This document shows positions 1 to 11,949 of a stretch of DNA of 64,000 nucleotides, one piece after another. The notes under the pieces are model-generated. The model was not told the origin of the DNA, ran no database searches, and saw only the letters and a program-made list of their open reading frames with translations. The position numbers and the translations under genes are program-made. The DNA is from Druceiella hillmani (taxonomy: Eukaryota; Arthropoda; Insecta; Lepidoptera; Hepialidae), in assembly GCA_039881145.1 (NCBI GenBank), contig JAYKKI010000027.1:24191001-24255000 (forward strand), written 5' to 3'. How positions within the stretch are numbered: position 1 is the first letter of the stretch; the number at the start of each line of letters is the position of its first letter.

Positions 1-98
1 AAGAGAGGTAGATGAATACGACAGAATAAAGCAAAAAATGCACTACAGGCCATCAGTTGTTTTATAAATTGCTTACTTAATTAATATGTACACAAATA

Positions 99-102
<4 letters not shown>

Positions 103-159
<57 letters not shown>

Positions 160-179
160 TTATATATATTTATATATAT
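103..179. repeat. (TA)n microsatellite with TATTTA interruptions
   Basis: Almost pure TA dinucleotides; the right part alternates short TA runs with an extra T. It produces a false Tyr-Ile reading frame on the plus strand. It sits just upstream of the first unit of the diverged array. Confidence 0.95.
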
Positions 180-299
180 GTTGTGTGTATCTAGTTACAA
201 CATTTTTTCAACTCTGTTATATTTTTCTTACTCTCTCCCTCTCTCTCTCATTTTACCCCTTACTACATATTTACACATCGAGGTTTATATCGCCAAAGT

Positions 300-3000
300 A
301 GTTACTTTACGAGAAGAAACTATTTTAGACAGAATATGTGCTTGATTACTGTGACATACATACTCGTACGTTCTTCATGTAAAACAAAATTACTAAACAT
401 AATGTAGAATATAATTCACCAATTAAAGCTCTCCCTTAAACTTCGTAAGCCTCAAGCCGTTCAAACTACTCGTTAAAACAATACAGTGGGGTTACGAAAA
501 CTTAATAATAAATTTAAATTATTCCTAAATAAAGTTATTACTATAACACAAACGCTCTGTACCTAAAATTTTCTTCGAAAAGTGTTAACAGTGATTTATT
601 TTCAGTTTAAAACCTGCTACACCTCGCTACTGCTTATTGACGATAGCGAATTGAAATTTTAATTGTATCAACTAAATGTTTATTTTTATTTATAAGTGGT
701 ATTACTCTGAGTTTCTAAATTGTAAGTTAATCAAAGTAGGATTCCCCAAATATTTTAATAGCTTTGTTGCCTCTTATAGTGATATTGTAATAATTATGAA
801 CATTACTAGGGATGTTATAATAAAACCCAAATATTATTGGTTGATGTGTATAATTTTTTTATTATTCTCCAATAAACTTATATTTTTTGGCATGAATGTT
901 TTGATGCAAATAATTTGATAACGTCGTTGAGGATTATGTTCTAAATAATTCGCATAATTGGCGCGGTCTAAAAAGTTATGTAAATTCGTCGTCTTTGTAG
1001 AAATCATAAAACTTGCGAATCGTTGACATTATGACAAAAATAGACATATTTTCGTAAATATTAAGTTTTGTGATTCTCCACTCTTGTCGTATACAATTAA
1101 CTCTTCAAGGATTATATAATAACATAAGACATTTAAAATGTAAATTTTTTGAAACACTACTATTCCACTAAACATATCGTACTACCCCCAAATACACCTC
1201 GTTACAAATAGTAACATAATTTATGTTGACTTATTATTCTATTGTGATTTATAACTATTTGTAATAATTACTTCCTTTCAATTATCATCTGTTATAAAAC
1301 GTGAATATTTGTGAATTTGTTTTCATGACAATTTTATAAACGAAATTTGGATACCGCTTGAAAAATATTGAAGAGTCTCCTAACAATAGCAAGACGTAAT
1401 ATTTTATTAACGTTGACTCCTAATTCATTTGGTTAAGACGTGTGAATTAGATAAATATTTATAAAATATTATCCAATTGGAACCAAACATTTTCGAAAGT
1501 CAGTATAACGAAAGTTTTTTTATCACCAGAATATAATAGGTAGAATATGATAATTTCGCACATCTACGTACTCTTTCTGCGTTCTCCTCTTATAATGTAC
1601 ACGATTGTCAGAAAAATGGTACAGAAGTAAATGTGTGTGTTATTTCGATCAGTATTTTTGTAAAACTATATAGCTGCAAATATTGATTTTGTATTATAAT
1701 ATCGTTGTATCACTTGACAATTTTAATAAAATTTTATATTCGTTGCTATTTAGAGGAATATTCTTAATAGATTTACAAATATAGAAATATTATAAGTACA
1801 CACCTACGAGTAACTCATGTAATTGAAACTATTGCAATGACGTGTTATACCTATTCTCATCTTCTATCCTGAAAACGTCCAAGCCCAAGAGCGAGGAGTG
1901 CAAGAGTACGTGTAAGAGGCTGCGGTACAGCGGTTTGCAAGAACCCCGCTCAAGCAGGGTTGTAACGACCGCAAGTCACAAACATTCTCCTTATACACCG
2001 CTCGTACTGAGATTTGAGTATTACCTGGTTTGTGTAGGGGTGAATGTTGAACACATTCAAATTCACTGATAAAGTGCGCTTTTGTGTTAAATATTTTTTC
2101 TTAGATTTATATTACTTCAAGCATTTCAGCATTTATAAAAGAAATATTTTCGGAAGGGAGAAAATAAAATATTAGTTTGTTATGTTACCCCCCAACTGCC
2201 TTTAATGTACAAATAATTTTAAGGCTTTGTTTGTCCTTATTTCTTTAAAATTTAAATAATTTTTTTAAATTTGCCATTAAATTTCAATAAAATTATTTTT
2301 TTTGGCATGATTATTTAAATTCAAACTTTTTGATAATATTGTTTAGGATTACCTTCTGAATGGTTTTCCTAATTGGCGTGGTTTAAAAGTTATTAAATCC
2401 ACTGTCTTTGCGAAAATCACAAAGTTTTGAATGATTTACATTATAACATGAACATTTTTTTTCTAAGACATTAAGTTTTCTGTGATTCTCCTCCCTTGTC
2501 GTATAAATCCTGCTCTTTAAGAGTTATAGAGCTTTAAAATTCAGGAAAATTTGTTATTTTTCCAATTATTTCGCAAATTGCTGATCAAAGGTTAAAATGA
2601 AGAACAACAATCTTACACAGTATTACGCTGTCTCTAATTTTTTTTTAGAAAGAGTGAAATATTTATTGTATTAATTTCACATAACTAGCTTTGTTTTGAT
2701 ATTTACATGATCAACAGAAAAAAGGACCTCTGTCCTTCGACTCTTAAAGTACCAATTTTTCAAATATACTACTTATAATTCGAGTGTCATAAAATAATTA
2801 ACAGACATATAAACAGATGAAAACGTTGTCCCATTAGCGCTTCACCTTTTATGAAATTTAATACATGTAATAACGAAAAATGTTTGTACTTATTACATCA
2901 ATTTTGATGTTCACTTCAAAACGTGTTCAGTATTGATAAAATTATCTACCCTTACGCTAAATATATTTTTCCCTATGTAAAAAAGTTTTCCTACATATTC
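300..3000 (+). repeat. Diverged array unit A1
   Basis: The block aligns by eye, in order, with 4090-7390 and partly with 13190-13990. Shared landmarks are ACTTTACGAGA (308 and 13203), the AAACCTGCTA(C/G)A region (609 and 4215), AACTAAATGTTTATTT (670 and 4285), TACCTCGTTACAAATAGTAA (1193; the A2 version differs slightly), ATAGCTGCA (1670 and 5805) and TTTTGCCA-like and GGCATGATTATTT stretches. The CpG-rich block lies inside it. I see no conserved reading frame, so it looks like an old duplicated noncoding segment or a non-autonomous element. The ends are approximate. Confidence 0.6.
1842..2075 (+). repeat. CpG-rich ~230 bp repeat, copy 1
   Basis: One of about eight related blocks, clearly richer in G+C and CpG than the DNA around it. 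Conserved words are GAGGAGYGCRAGA, GAGAGGCTGCGGTA, GCGGTTTGCA, a CGCTCAA...CAGG core, CCGCTCGTAC...AGATTT, CTAGTTTGTG-like and GAACACATTCAAATT. The plus-strand frame here is open for 75 codons, but other copies have stops and indels in the same frame, so I do not call it coding. The function is unknown. Confidence 0.7.
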
Positions 3001-3239
3001 TGAAAATACTTAAAGTAAAATATTACTTAAAGTAAATAATACAAACAATAACAAGAAATCAAACGAAACAATTGCTACTAACTACAACTAAAAATGGTCC
3101 TTCTCATTCACTGCATCCTGTGTGACTAATTTTCAAAACTTATAATCTGGCAGAGTATTCACGACGTGATAACTACTTTAGAAAACTCGTCAATAATGAT
3201 ATTATGAAAAATTTATTTTTATTTAAGCTTGAAATACGC

Positions 3240-3960
3240 TTTTAAGTTGATCGATTAAAATAAAACTTTGTTTGTTTCCAATTACTTTAAGATTAAACCA
3301 TACCTTAATAGTAACAAAATTAATATAAAAAAACAATAAACTTTTTCCTTGTTCTCATTTTCGTTTCAATTTTTCAGTTTAAGGAGTTTCGTTACGGAAA
3401 AACATTTCGGTTGTGTAATAAATACCCACCTCCCTTGCACGTAATGACAGCCAGGAGCGCGACACAAGAGATACTAAGAGGCTGCGATAAAGCGCTTTGC
3501 AGAAAGTTTGCTCAATCTGGACCGTCGCCGCCGCACGCCGAAAACATCCACGCTATGCGCCGCTCGTACGGAGATTTACGCTCTCATTAGATTATGTGGA
3601 TATATGGAGTGGGGGTCGAATACTGAACACTTTAATTTAGCTAATAATATTTGATTTGATATGATATGAACTCAGAAATTCAAAATTATCTTCTTTACTG
3701 GCCTTAAGTAGGCAAATTATTTAAAGAGTTTGCGACGTAATGAGAACAGTTCAGTAATTATTAATTTTTAATATCGAAATGAATATCGTAATTGCGTTCA
3801 TTTTTTTTTCATTCATGGAATCAGATGAAATTGGTACCTTATGCAACGTAAGTGTCACATTTCTTTGTATTCCAATTGTTAACAAATGAATTTAATAATA
3901 GATTAAGAGTTCAAATATACTTGTGGCAAACTTTTTTTTTCTTCAACTTTTTTAAAATTA
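3240..3960 (+). repeat. Diverged array unit B1
   Basis: The segment aligns by eye with 11950-12560. Shared landmarks are the GTTGATC-AAA-CAAAACT stretch, AAGATTAAA, TTCTCATTTT, GTAATAA..CACCC, the GACAGCCAGGAGCGCGACACA core and, after the CpG-rich block, AACTCAGAAATT followed by TCTTCTTTACT. It contains CpG-rich copy 2. It appears to be a subfamily of the same repeat family as the A units, because the CpG-rich core and its 3-prime flank are shared. Confidence 0.55.
3440..3650 (+). repeat. CpG-rich ~230 bp repeat, copy 2
   Basis: The block contains the words AGCCAGGAGCGCGACACA, AGAGGCTGCG, CTTTGCAGA, CCGTCGCCGCC and CGCCGCTCGTACGGAGATTT in the same order as the other copies. It is closest to copy 5 at 12118, with which it shares the 5-prime flank as well. 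The frame has several stops, so no protein is proposed. Confidence 0.7.
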
Positions 3961-4836
3961 AAATATTTTGGAAGTGAAACTTCTTTGGGCACGATTAGAC
4001 TAAAATATCAAGGACGCAAAGTCCTTCGTGCGATGTTTTTGTAACGTTTCTCGTGCAAGTTACTGTGACGTTAGAATGGAACTAATCTATCACTCTCAAA
4101 TAAATTTTTTATGTTATATCATTCTAAAATAAAGTTTTCATATTAACGCACTTGATACTGTATACCCAATTTTTTTTTTCAAAATATTTTCACAGTTTCT
4201 TAAACTTGACTTAAAACCTGCTAGACTTTCCTTTCTGTTTGTTATCGATCACGGATTTAAATCTTTTAGTTGTATGAAGTGTATTAACTAAATGTTTATT
4301 TGTTTTTATAACAGGTACTACTTTTTTCCCAAAATTGTAATCAAGTCAAATTATGATTGTTTAAATATTGCAAAAGTATTATTGACTCGTTACAATAGCG
4401 TTGTAGACATTTGGGATATTTCTAGGTATGTTGTAATAAAATAAAAATTTTATTCCTTGATATAATATTTGAATAAATTTTTTTTTAAATTTGCCGCTAT
4501 ATTTCAATAAAATTTTAGTTTCGACATGATTATTTCAATTCAAGTTTCTTGATAATATGCTTGAGCATTACGTTCTTAATAATTTACCGAATTGCCACGG
4601 TCTAACAAATTATGTAAATCTGCCGTCTTTGTGCAAAATCATAGAAATTGCGAATTTTTGACCTTATATCAAAAAGGGACAAATTTTTTGTGAGACATCA
4701 AGTTTTCTGCGATTTTTTCCAGTTATCCTATACTACCTATTCTTTAAGAGTTATAGTACGTTAAAATTTACAAAAATATAAGATTATTAAAACATAGTTT
4801 TTTTGAAAAAATACACTCGATTCTACTAAATGTATC

Positions 4837-5300
4837 GTACTACCCCTGAATATACCTCTTTGCAAATAGTAATAGAGTTTATATTTGCTTATTATTCTAT
4901 ATACTGCATTTTGTTTTATCTCTATTTTCTAATTTATAACTACTTGTAAAAAGTACCACCCCTGAATATACCTTGTTGCAAATAGTAATAGAGTTTATGT
5001 TTGCTTATTATTCTATAAACTGCATTTTGTTTTATCTCTATTTTCTTATTTATAACTACTTGCAAAAGTACTACCCTGAATATACCTTGTTGCAAATAGT
5101 AATAGAGTTTATGTTTGCTTTTTATTCTATAAACTGCATTTTGTTTTATCTCTATTTTCTAATTTGTAACCGCTTGTAAAAAGTACTACCCCTGAATATA
5201 CCTCGTTGCAAATAGTAATAGAGTTTATGTTTGCTTATTATTTTATTAACTGCATTTTGTTTTATCTCTATTTTCTTATTTATAACTACTTGTAAAAATT
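4837..5300 (+). repeat. Four-copy 115 bp tandem repeat
   Basis: The motif GTACYACCCCTGAATATACC recurs at about 4837, 4953, 5068 and 5183, giving periods of 116, 115 and 115 bases. Each unit continues with CAAATAGTAATAGAGTTTAT, then a tract reading CTGCATTTTGTTTTATCTC. Units A1 (near 1190) and A3 (near 13775) have only one diverged copy, so the expansion arose in A2. An open frame of 68 codons across two units is a by-product of the repeat. Confidence 0.92.
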
Positions 5301-6043
5301 ACTTCGTTTCAATTATCTTCTATCACGAAACATGAATACTTGTGCATTTGTTTTCATGATATTTTAATAAACAAAAAATCTACTACGGCTTCAAAATATT
5401 GAAGAGTATCCAAACGAAAGCAGTTTTTACAATAATCGTAATGGAATATGCACTAACAATCAAATCAGAAGTTAAAAATAACTAACAGAATTCAGATATA
5501 TCTACACATATCTACATATAACAACACTAAGTGTTTATTAACGTAAATCGCTAATTAATTTTGTTACGACGAGTGAATCAGGAAAATATTTACAAAATTT
5601 TATCCAATTAAAACCAAAGATTTTAGAAAATAAGTCTAATGAAAGTTTTTTGTCACCAAAATACAATATAAAATGTAATTTTTCATATCTCCATACTGCT
5701 TTTGCGGTTCTTCTATAATTATCATAATTTACCCACATTATCAGAAAAAAGTTATAGAAATTAAAGTGTATGTGTTTTTGGTTAATGTCTCAGCAATACT
5801 GTATAGCTGCAGATATTTAATCACTTTGAATTTGTATTGTAATATCGTTATATCACCTGACAATTTTAATAAAATTTGTCTATTTCTATTTACTATCTAT
5901 TGAACGCTACATTCACACTGCTATTTGAACGAAAGTTCTCTATAGATTTATAAATATTGACATGAATTATTTTAAGTACAGAAGAGAAATTAGAGCTCAT
6001 TTGTGTGTACAACATCTAACTCATGCAACAGAAACTATTGTAA

Positions 6044-6300
6044 TGACGTAAGATCTCCACTTGCATCTTCTACCAGGATAGCCTCCAGGCACTAGGGCGA
6101 GGAGCGTGAGAGGTGTAAGAGGCGTGCGAAACTGCGGTTTGCAGGCCGCCCGCTCAATCAAGGTTACAACAACCACAAGTCATATACATTCACCTTCTAC
6201 GCCGCTCGTACAGAAATTTATGTGTTCACTAGTTTGTGCAGGAGCGAATGCTGAACACATTCAAATTGGCTGATAAGATGCGGTTTTATGTTATATCGTT
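6044..6300 (+). repeat. CpG-rich ~230 bp repeat, copy 3
   Basis: The block carries GCCTCCAGGCAC, GGCGAGGAGCGTGAGA, GCGGTTTGCAGG, CCCGCTCAATCA, CGCCGCTCGTACAGAAATTT, CACTAGTTTGTG and GCTGAACACATTCAAATT. It is one of the best preserved members and is followed by GCTGATAAGATGCGGTTTTA, which is also seen after copies 4, 5 and 6. Stops occur in all frames, so it does not look coding. Confidence 0.72.
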
Positions 6301-7389
6301 TTGTTTAGATTTATAATACTCCAAAACCTTTTAGCAATTATAAAAAAATATTTTACAAAGGGAAAAAAATTAAATATTAGTTTATTGTATTATCTCAGCA
6401 CTGCCTTTGATAAAGAAATAATTTTAGGATATGACATTCGTTTGTTTTTATTTGTATGAAAATTGAATGATTTTGTTAAAATTTGCCATTATACTCTAGT
6501 AAAGTTGAATTTTTTGACATGATTATTTCAATTTGATTTGTTTATTTAATCTGCCGTCTTTGTGAAAAGCTTGCTAATCATTGTCATTATGATAAAAATT
6601 TATATATTTTTGAAAGAAGTTTTCTGTGAGCCTGTTCCTGTTCTTTAAACCTGTTCTTTAAAAATTACAATGCAACAAAATATAAAAAATTGGTTATTTT
6701 CAAATTGTTTCACAACCGCTTATCAAAGGATAATCAACAATCTTAAAGGGCATTACATTTCCTACCATTTTTATCGTAAACGCCGTTTTGTAAAGGTCCA
6801 ATACTAACAATATACCAGAAGTGAAAGTACAGTTAAATAAAATTAAAATTGATCGAATGTTTTACATTTTTTATCTCCCTTTTATGACAAATGTTTGTAT
6901 TTCCTATATAGGATTTCTTTAAAAAAAAGTTAAAGAGAAATTCGCAACGTAATCTTAGCTACATATTTTGATGACATATATTAAATTCATCTTAGCCTCA
7001 TGTATGTTACGATACAGGGATAATTAATTTTTCATTTTTTTCAGATTTTTCTTCAGAACCAATAGACAAAACGAGTGTAATGTAGTAAATATTGTATTAA
7101 ATTCACATGACTAGCTTTATTTTAATATTTACATTGTATTAAAAGAAAATTCAATACATTGCTTATAATCCGACTGGCATAAGACTGGATTAACTAACGG
7201 ACATACATATAGATGAATAAATTGTCACATTTATGAAACCGAGTACAGAATATTGGCGTGTAATAACGAGAAATGTTTTTACTTATCACATCAATTTCGA
7301 TGCATGCTTCAATAACTGTTTAGGTTCTTTATTTTTAGAAGGGGACGTATGATTGCGAGTATTAATAAAATTATCCATCCTTTTCATTA

Positions 7390-8335
7390 TTCTTCATTAA
7401 TAAAATAAATTTTCTTAGTATATTCTTCCAATATATCCGTATCACCGACTTATCAAAAAGTATATAACATACATCATAAGAGATACGAGCTCAATTTGAA
7501 ATACAAGTGTACGCGGTGTAACAACCCACTCGATCTGCTTCTACCTCGTATTGTCGACAAATATTACGGGCGGCGACCTTTCACTTGTTCGACATGACAA
7601 TACCATTAACAATAATGCTCTCAAAAGCTCGCGATGAATATTGAGATCTATTTCTTGTTGGCTGTAGTCGCAGCTTCAACAATGTTTGTACTGAGTTACA
7701 TTTATATATATTCGTATGTGGTTATCTAAATATCTATACGCAGCATATTTCCAGATTTTTATTACTTTCACGTAAAAGTAATTCGTTACAAAATTGACAT
7801 GTCTTTTTTAACAAAAATTTAAACATTAGATACCATATTTTTGGTAGCAATTTTAAAAGACCTAATGAATGATTTATACTACTATGTAAAGCAAAAATAT
7901 GCCTTGGAAATATGCCATATAAAATTATGAGACAATATGAAGAAAATAAGTCAAAATAGTTCATACATCGGAAATAATAATCAATGCTTACAAAAAATAA
8001 AAAAAACAAAATGTAATAAATATAAGAAGAAGTAGAAAACACAGTGCCAAACGTTTTTAAATGTGCTTGAAAAAGAGGGATGGTGCTAAATTAAAAAGAA
8101 GCTAATATCTCGAATTATAAGTAAAATTACGTCTAGACGAGTAAGTTTGGCTTAGTAAGGACTTATGTTAGTAAAGAAAACCATTGAAAAATATGTTAAT
8201 TTGACATTCCATTGCAGAAAATGTTTGATAGAATTGTTAAGATAGAACTCAAAATCGAATGCAAATACCGCGACACAATAAAAAACCAAACTACTTAACT
8301 GCGATATGGTATTATTTATTACATACTGCGTACCC
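7390..8335. other. Unrecognised AT-rich DNA
   Basis: I see no gene or clear repeat here. The 102-codon minus-strand frame at 7734-8042 is low-complexity and rich in Phe, Leu and Tyr, as expected from AT-rich DNA. A slightly more GC-balanced stretch at 7530-7680 has no recognisable coding content. Confidence 0.6.
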
Positions 8336-8337
8336 AT

Positions 8338-8542
8338 AAGAATGTCGTCAACCCGGTGTATTGGGTTGATCACAAGGCATATGACCTTTGACTGCGAAGC
8401 GCACTGCGGGGACCCGGGTTCGATTCCCGGGCGCTCGTCGACGCTGGACTGGTGTGTTGTAAAAGATTGCTCTTCTAGCAACAAGTCCGCCATATGTATC
8501 AGTTATATACATTAAAGTACAGAAGTAAATAAATAAAATGTT
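8338..8542 (+). mobile_element. tRNA-like SINE, copy 1
   Basis: A Pol III B-box match, GGTTCGATTCC, lies at 8418-8428 inside a short GC-rich stem-like stretch. It is preceded by TTGATCACAAGGCATA and followed by a tRNA-unrelated body (GACTGGTGT, ATTGCTCTTCTAGCAACA, CCGCCATATGTAT). The element ends in an A-rich GTAAATAAATAAAAT tail. The same body occurs at 30283, 33583 and 53940. The A box is weak. The Arg/Cys-rich short reading frames on both strands are SINE sequence, not protein genes. Confidence 0.75.
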
Positions 8543-8559
8543 GGAACTGAGTTTAATAT

Positions 8560-10080
8560 TTTGACAATTTGTTAAACTCAATTCCTATCATTGTACTTGT
8601 AGATTTATCATATTTTGTTTAATGTCTATGTTTAAATATTTCTTACCTTTTTATTAGCACATGTAGATTACCTGAAATAGAGTAATTGCAATATTTCAAT
8701 ATAATTAAGTTACAGAATATTAGTAAGGGTTTTGGGTCAACATTTTATTTGTAAAACAATTTAAAATTGATATGGATAAATTATTATAATGTACATACTT
8801 GTCTTTATTTATAAATAATTTAGAAATATTGCGAAAGATAACTTCCTTTCTTATATTTTAATTTTTATTTTAAATTCTGCGCCAACAAAAACCAATCTAG
8901 AGTCTGGAAAGTAAACTAATTATTTTTGAAATTCTTTTGAAAAAATATTTTTGAACCTGAAAACAAGCATACGTAACAAGACAGCGCTTCCAATAATAAA
9001 TACGAGCGCTTGTAGTTGCATCAAAAATCTATGCTTGGAATTTACGCTTAGATACTATTATAAATATAAAATCAAAATCATAATTTTAAGATATCTAAGA
9101 TTACTATTCTACAATACGCTTGAAGGTTACTTGAATCAACTCTTATGTAATCTTTACGCATCTCAAAAGCTGCCACAATAACTGGTATTTTTAAAATTTC
9201 TTGTAAGGAAAATGATATACCTATTCTTTTCAACAAGCAAGTGAATAAATTTGTCTTTTGAGTTAAAAAAATATTGAATAATACACAGAGTTTCCTTGAG
9301 TTTCTAGTACAATTAATACAATGAAATTAGAGAAGCTAATAAAAAGAATAAGGTTCTTTAAAATCGTTTCGATTTTCAAAATGTTAATCTGCAGACGAAA
9401 TCCTTACGAGGTTATATGTAATAACTTCATAACTAATTTCCTTGAGGTCTAAAAAACAGTAGCAAGAAAATTTGTTGAAGCTACATTCTTCAATATATTA
9501 GGTCAAAGCAAGGAGTCTGAATTGAATTTTTGATTTATTAAAATAAAACAAAAATAATGATCGAAATAAAAAATTTGGCTGCTTAGCAATCCAGTGCTAC
9601 ATATTTAAGCAATCTCATACATCAATTGTTATTAATATTTACTGTCAAGTGTTTCAAACGATGATAAGGAATTTTCAATCAAATAATCAGGGCTGTACAT
9701 GGCAAACCTGGTTGTCCTTAATTTGCATTAAGCTTTTGTTATCTACTGCACTCATGTGATTCTACCTCAGCTGATCACCATCATGTTTGATATTTAAAAA
9801 AAAATTAACGAAAGAAAATTCGATTCCCAAAGGAGACAAATTTGGACTATTCCCATTTAGTAGACATAATTTAGCTTACAATATATTATTAAAACGAATC
9901 GATATTATGGGGCTATTGCGTTTGATCAAAACAGAAGTTTTTATACAAAACTTTAATTTTGAACTCCTCTACGTAAACTAATAAATTTATAAGAAAATAT
10001 CATTACTGCCTAAAACTTAAAAAAATTAATAAGTATTTCAATAGTTACTTGTAATTTCTATGTTTCAACCTATTTAACTA
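8560..10080. other. Unrecognised AT-rich DNA
   Basis: I see nothing supportable as a gene. The stretch near 9905-9975 (TTTGATCAAAACAGAAGTTT and what follows) is similar to 11970 and 3250, so it probably belongs to the diverged array upstream of CpG-rich copy 4. Confidence 0.5.
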
Positions 10081-10107
10081 GCAAATTAAAAACAATTCCA
10101 TATGCGT

Positions 10108-10360
10108 AATGAATAGCCGTCTTCGTCCCTCATCGAAACCGTCTCCAGGCATGACAAAGAGGAGCGCAAGACAACGTGCGAGAGGCTGCGGTACCTGCGG
10201 CTTGCAGAGATTCCGCTCAATCTGCGCCGCAGCGACCTCACGCCACAAACATCAACTCTGTACGCTGCTCGTACGTATATTTACGCTTTCCCTAGTTTGT
10301 GTAAAAGCGAATACTGAACACGTTCAATTTGGTTGATTTGATGAGGTTTTACGTAATGTT
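10108..10360 (+). repeat. CpG-rich ~230 bp repeat, copy 4
   Basis: This copy contains CTCCAGGCATGACA, GAGGAGCGCAAGACAACGTG, GAGAGGCTGCGGTACC, CGCTCAATCTG, GCTCGTACG, CTAGTTTGTGTAA and GAACACGTTCAATTT. The plus-strand frame is open for 75 codons and Arg-rich. The same alignment frame is broken in copies 2, 3 and 6, so I treat it as noncoding repeat sequence. The flank TTAACTAGCAAA..AATT..TGCGTAAT is shared with copy 7. Confidence 0.72.
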
Positions 10361-11430
10361 GAATTGCTTCATTTAAGTTTCTATTAGTTGAAGCACTATT
10401 TTTTTACTAGATAAACGTTTTTTTAATAAAGAAATTATTTCACTTTATTATTTAAAGTAGTAAATTATGAATTATTTTCTCCATATTTACCGTTATGAAT
10501 AATTCAATTGTATTTTTAACACAAGTTCATGGAACATAAACGACGTTTACGGGTCAAACATTGCAAAAAATTATTACTTTTAATCTTTATCGTCCAGGAA
10601 TTGTTTGTCCCAGTATATTCCACGAGTTTCTGAGTGTCTCAAAACAATATTTAAACGTATACGTTAAAACGACGTTATAAAGAAACTTTTAAAAATGGTG
10701 CTTCGTAAGTGGAACGTACATTAGCAAGGAAATTGTAATAAAAAGGAAAGAAAAGTGAAACTATGACCAATAATTCTGATCACGTAAAAAGAAGTGAAAC
10801 TTTTGTGACTAATAATTTCAATCGCTATTGTAGGATCTAAATCTAAAATCCAAACTCTACACAAAATTGAATATCAGAGAGAAGAAGTAAGCGGTGGTGT
10901 GGTTGTCCTTTGTCGATATTATCCACCTGGGCTTCACGCGAGCTTGTGCGCTAATATTCGTTCACCATAAATATGTAGGGTTAAAGCTTACAAAAATTAA
11001 ACGTCTTCAATAGGAGTTGAACTCTACGAGGGTTTCGTATATATAAGCGTGTATAACATAGTATTTCTGTTAAAATATTTATAAATAACTATATGATGTA
11101 CGGCCAAATTCAAAATCTTTGCTAAAGCTTTCGGGTAAATTTTAAATAAACTTCCAATGTTTTTGAATAACAATTTTTTTCCACACTCTTCATTACACTC
11201 TTTACAGAAATGGAAAGAAGATCATTTTTACTTATTTTCTGCAAAATCTCTGAAATCGCCATAGATGGAATTAAAAAAAAACAGTTTACAAATTATCTTT
11301 CAATTGATATCTCGCACGACACATGCAATTTAAAAAAGAAATTACTATTTCATTCGCCACTTCTAAAATATCTGTTCAAATGTTTTTGAGGGTTGTTATT
11401 TAAATATATATGGGTGATATCATTAACTAC
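10360..11430. other. Unrecognised AT-rich DNA
   Basis: No gene is visible. The stretch 10870-10960 is more GC-balanced but has stops in every frame. Confidence 0.5.
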
Positions 11431-11665
11431 TTTGCCGAAGATCAAGTTTCTACGTGAAACGCTTTCTGTAAAAATTACAGACGTTTTTAATAATATCTTT
11501 AGAATTATTTTACAAGTTTCTATATCAAATGGCTTTGGCTTGTTTTCTTTTCAGGTTTTTATATCAAACGGTTTCGGAAAAAACCAAAAATTTTTTAAGA
11601 ATATTTCGTTTCGTTTTCAAGTTTTTATTACAATGGCTTCTGAGAAAAACGGCTCTTATGGACAG
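11430..11665 (+). repeat. Imperfect short repeats (CAAGTTTTTAT-type)
   Basis: The motif CA(A/G)GTTT(C/T)TATATCAAA(T/C)GG, followed by a CTTTGGCT- or TTTCGGAA-like stretch, occurs near 11513 and 11551, with a weaker copy near 11618 and a related motif near 11440. A 138-codon plus-strand frame runs through it, but its translation is just the repeated motif plus AT-rich filler, and I do not support a gene. Confidence 0.45.
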
Positions 11666-11949
11666 GTATATTTTTTCTTTTTGAGGTACGAATCTATAAA
11701 ACTTATTTACAAATTTACAATAAAACAATCGGAACAGGTAAATATATTTTTCTCCATTGCTAATACACAAGAATATGAAACCTCTCAAAACACAAGAGAC
11801 TACAACTGAAAATTGTCCATTGCACTCACTGCAAATTGTGTTATTAAGTGCTCTCTTTCGAAAATTTCGAAAATGGCGTAAAAATTACGGCAAACAAACT
11901 ACTGTTAAAAAATTCGTCAATTTGGATGTTACGATAAAATTAATTTCAT

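Larger units (their letters stand above)
4090..7390 (+). repeat. Diverged array unit A2
   Basis: It is colinear with unit A1 from the AAACCTGCTAGA region to the TAATAAAATTATC region near 7360. It is longer than A1 mainly because of the local four-copy 115 bp expansion at 4837-5300 and about 100 extra bases near 5430-5530. It contains CpG-rich copy 3. No conserved reading frame is visible; several short ORFs here come only from the internal repeat. Confidence 0.6.

Noticed and set aside
86..301. Long Tyr-Ile reading frames (also at 21511, 25078, 37269, 44086, 48205-48467 and 57138)
   Set aside because: They are translations of (TA)n arrays; the non-repeat parts show no protein family.
4837..5300. 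CRISPR-like array of repeats
   Set aside because: The units are directly adjacent 115 bp tandem copies with no unique spacers, in a eukaryotic context.
8380..8440. Possible functional tRNA gene
   Set aside because: A B box is present, but no cloverleaf with a proper acceptor stem and anticodon arm can be drawn. The sequence repeats elsewhere as a SINE.
8152..8581. Overlapping 69-113 codon frames on both strands with Arg/Cys-rich stretches
   Set aside because: They cover a tRNA-like SINE whose other copies (30.3, 33.6 and 54.0 kb) do not conserve the frame.
10109..10336. Arg/Cys-rich 75-codon ORF in CpG-rich copy 4
   Set aside because: Copies 2, 3 and 6 carry stops and indels in the same alignment frame, so protein coding is not supported.
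10330..10352. roX-box-like GTTTTACG after CpG-rich copy 4
   Set aside because: An 8-base match in one or two copies only; the other copies read differently, and there is no further similarity to roX RNA.
11393..11809. 138-codon plus-strand ORF
   Set aside because: Most of it translates a locally repeated motif and AT-rich filler; no domain is recognisable.
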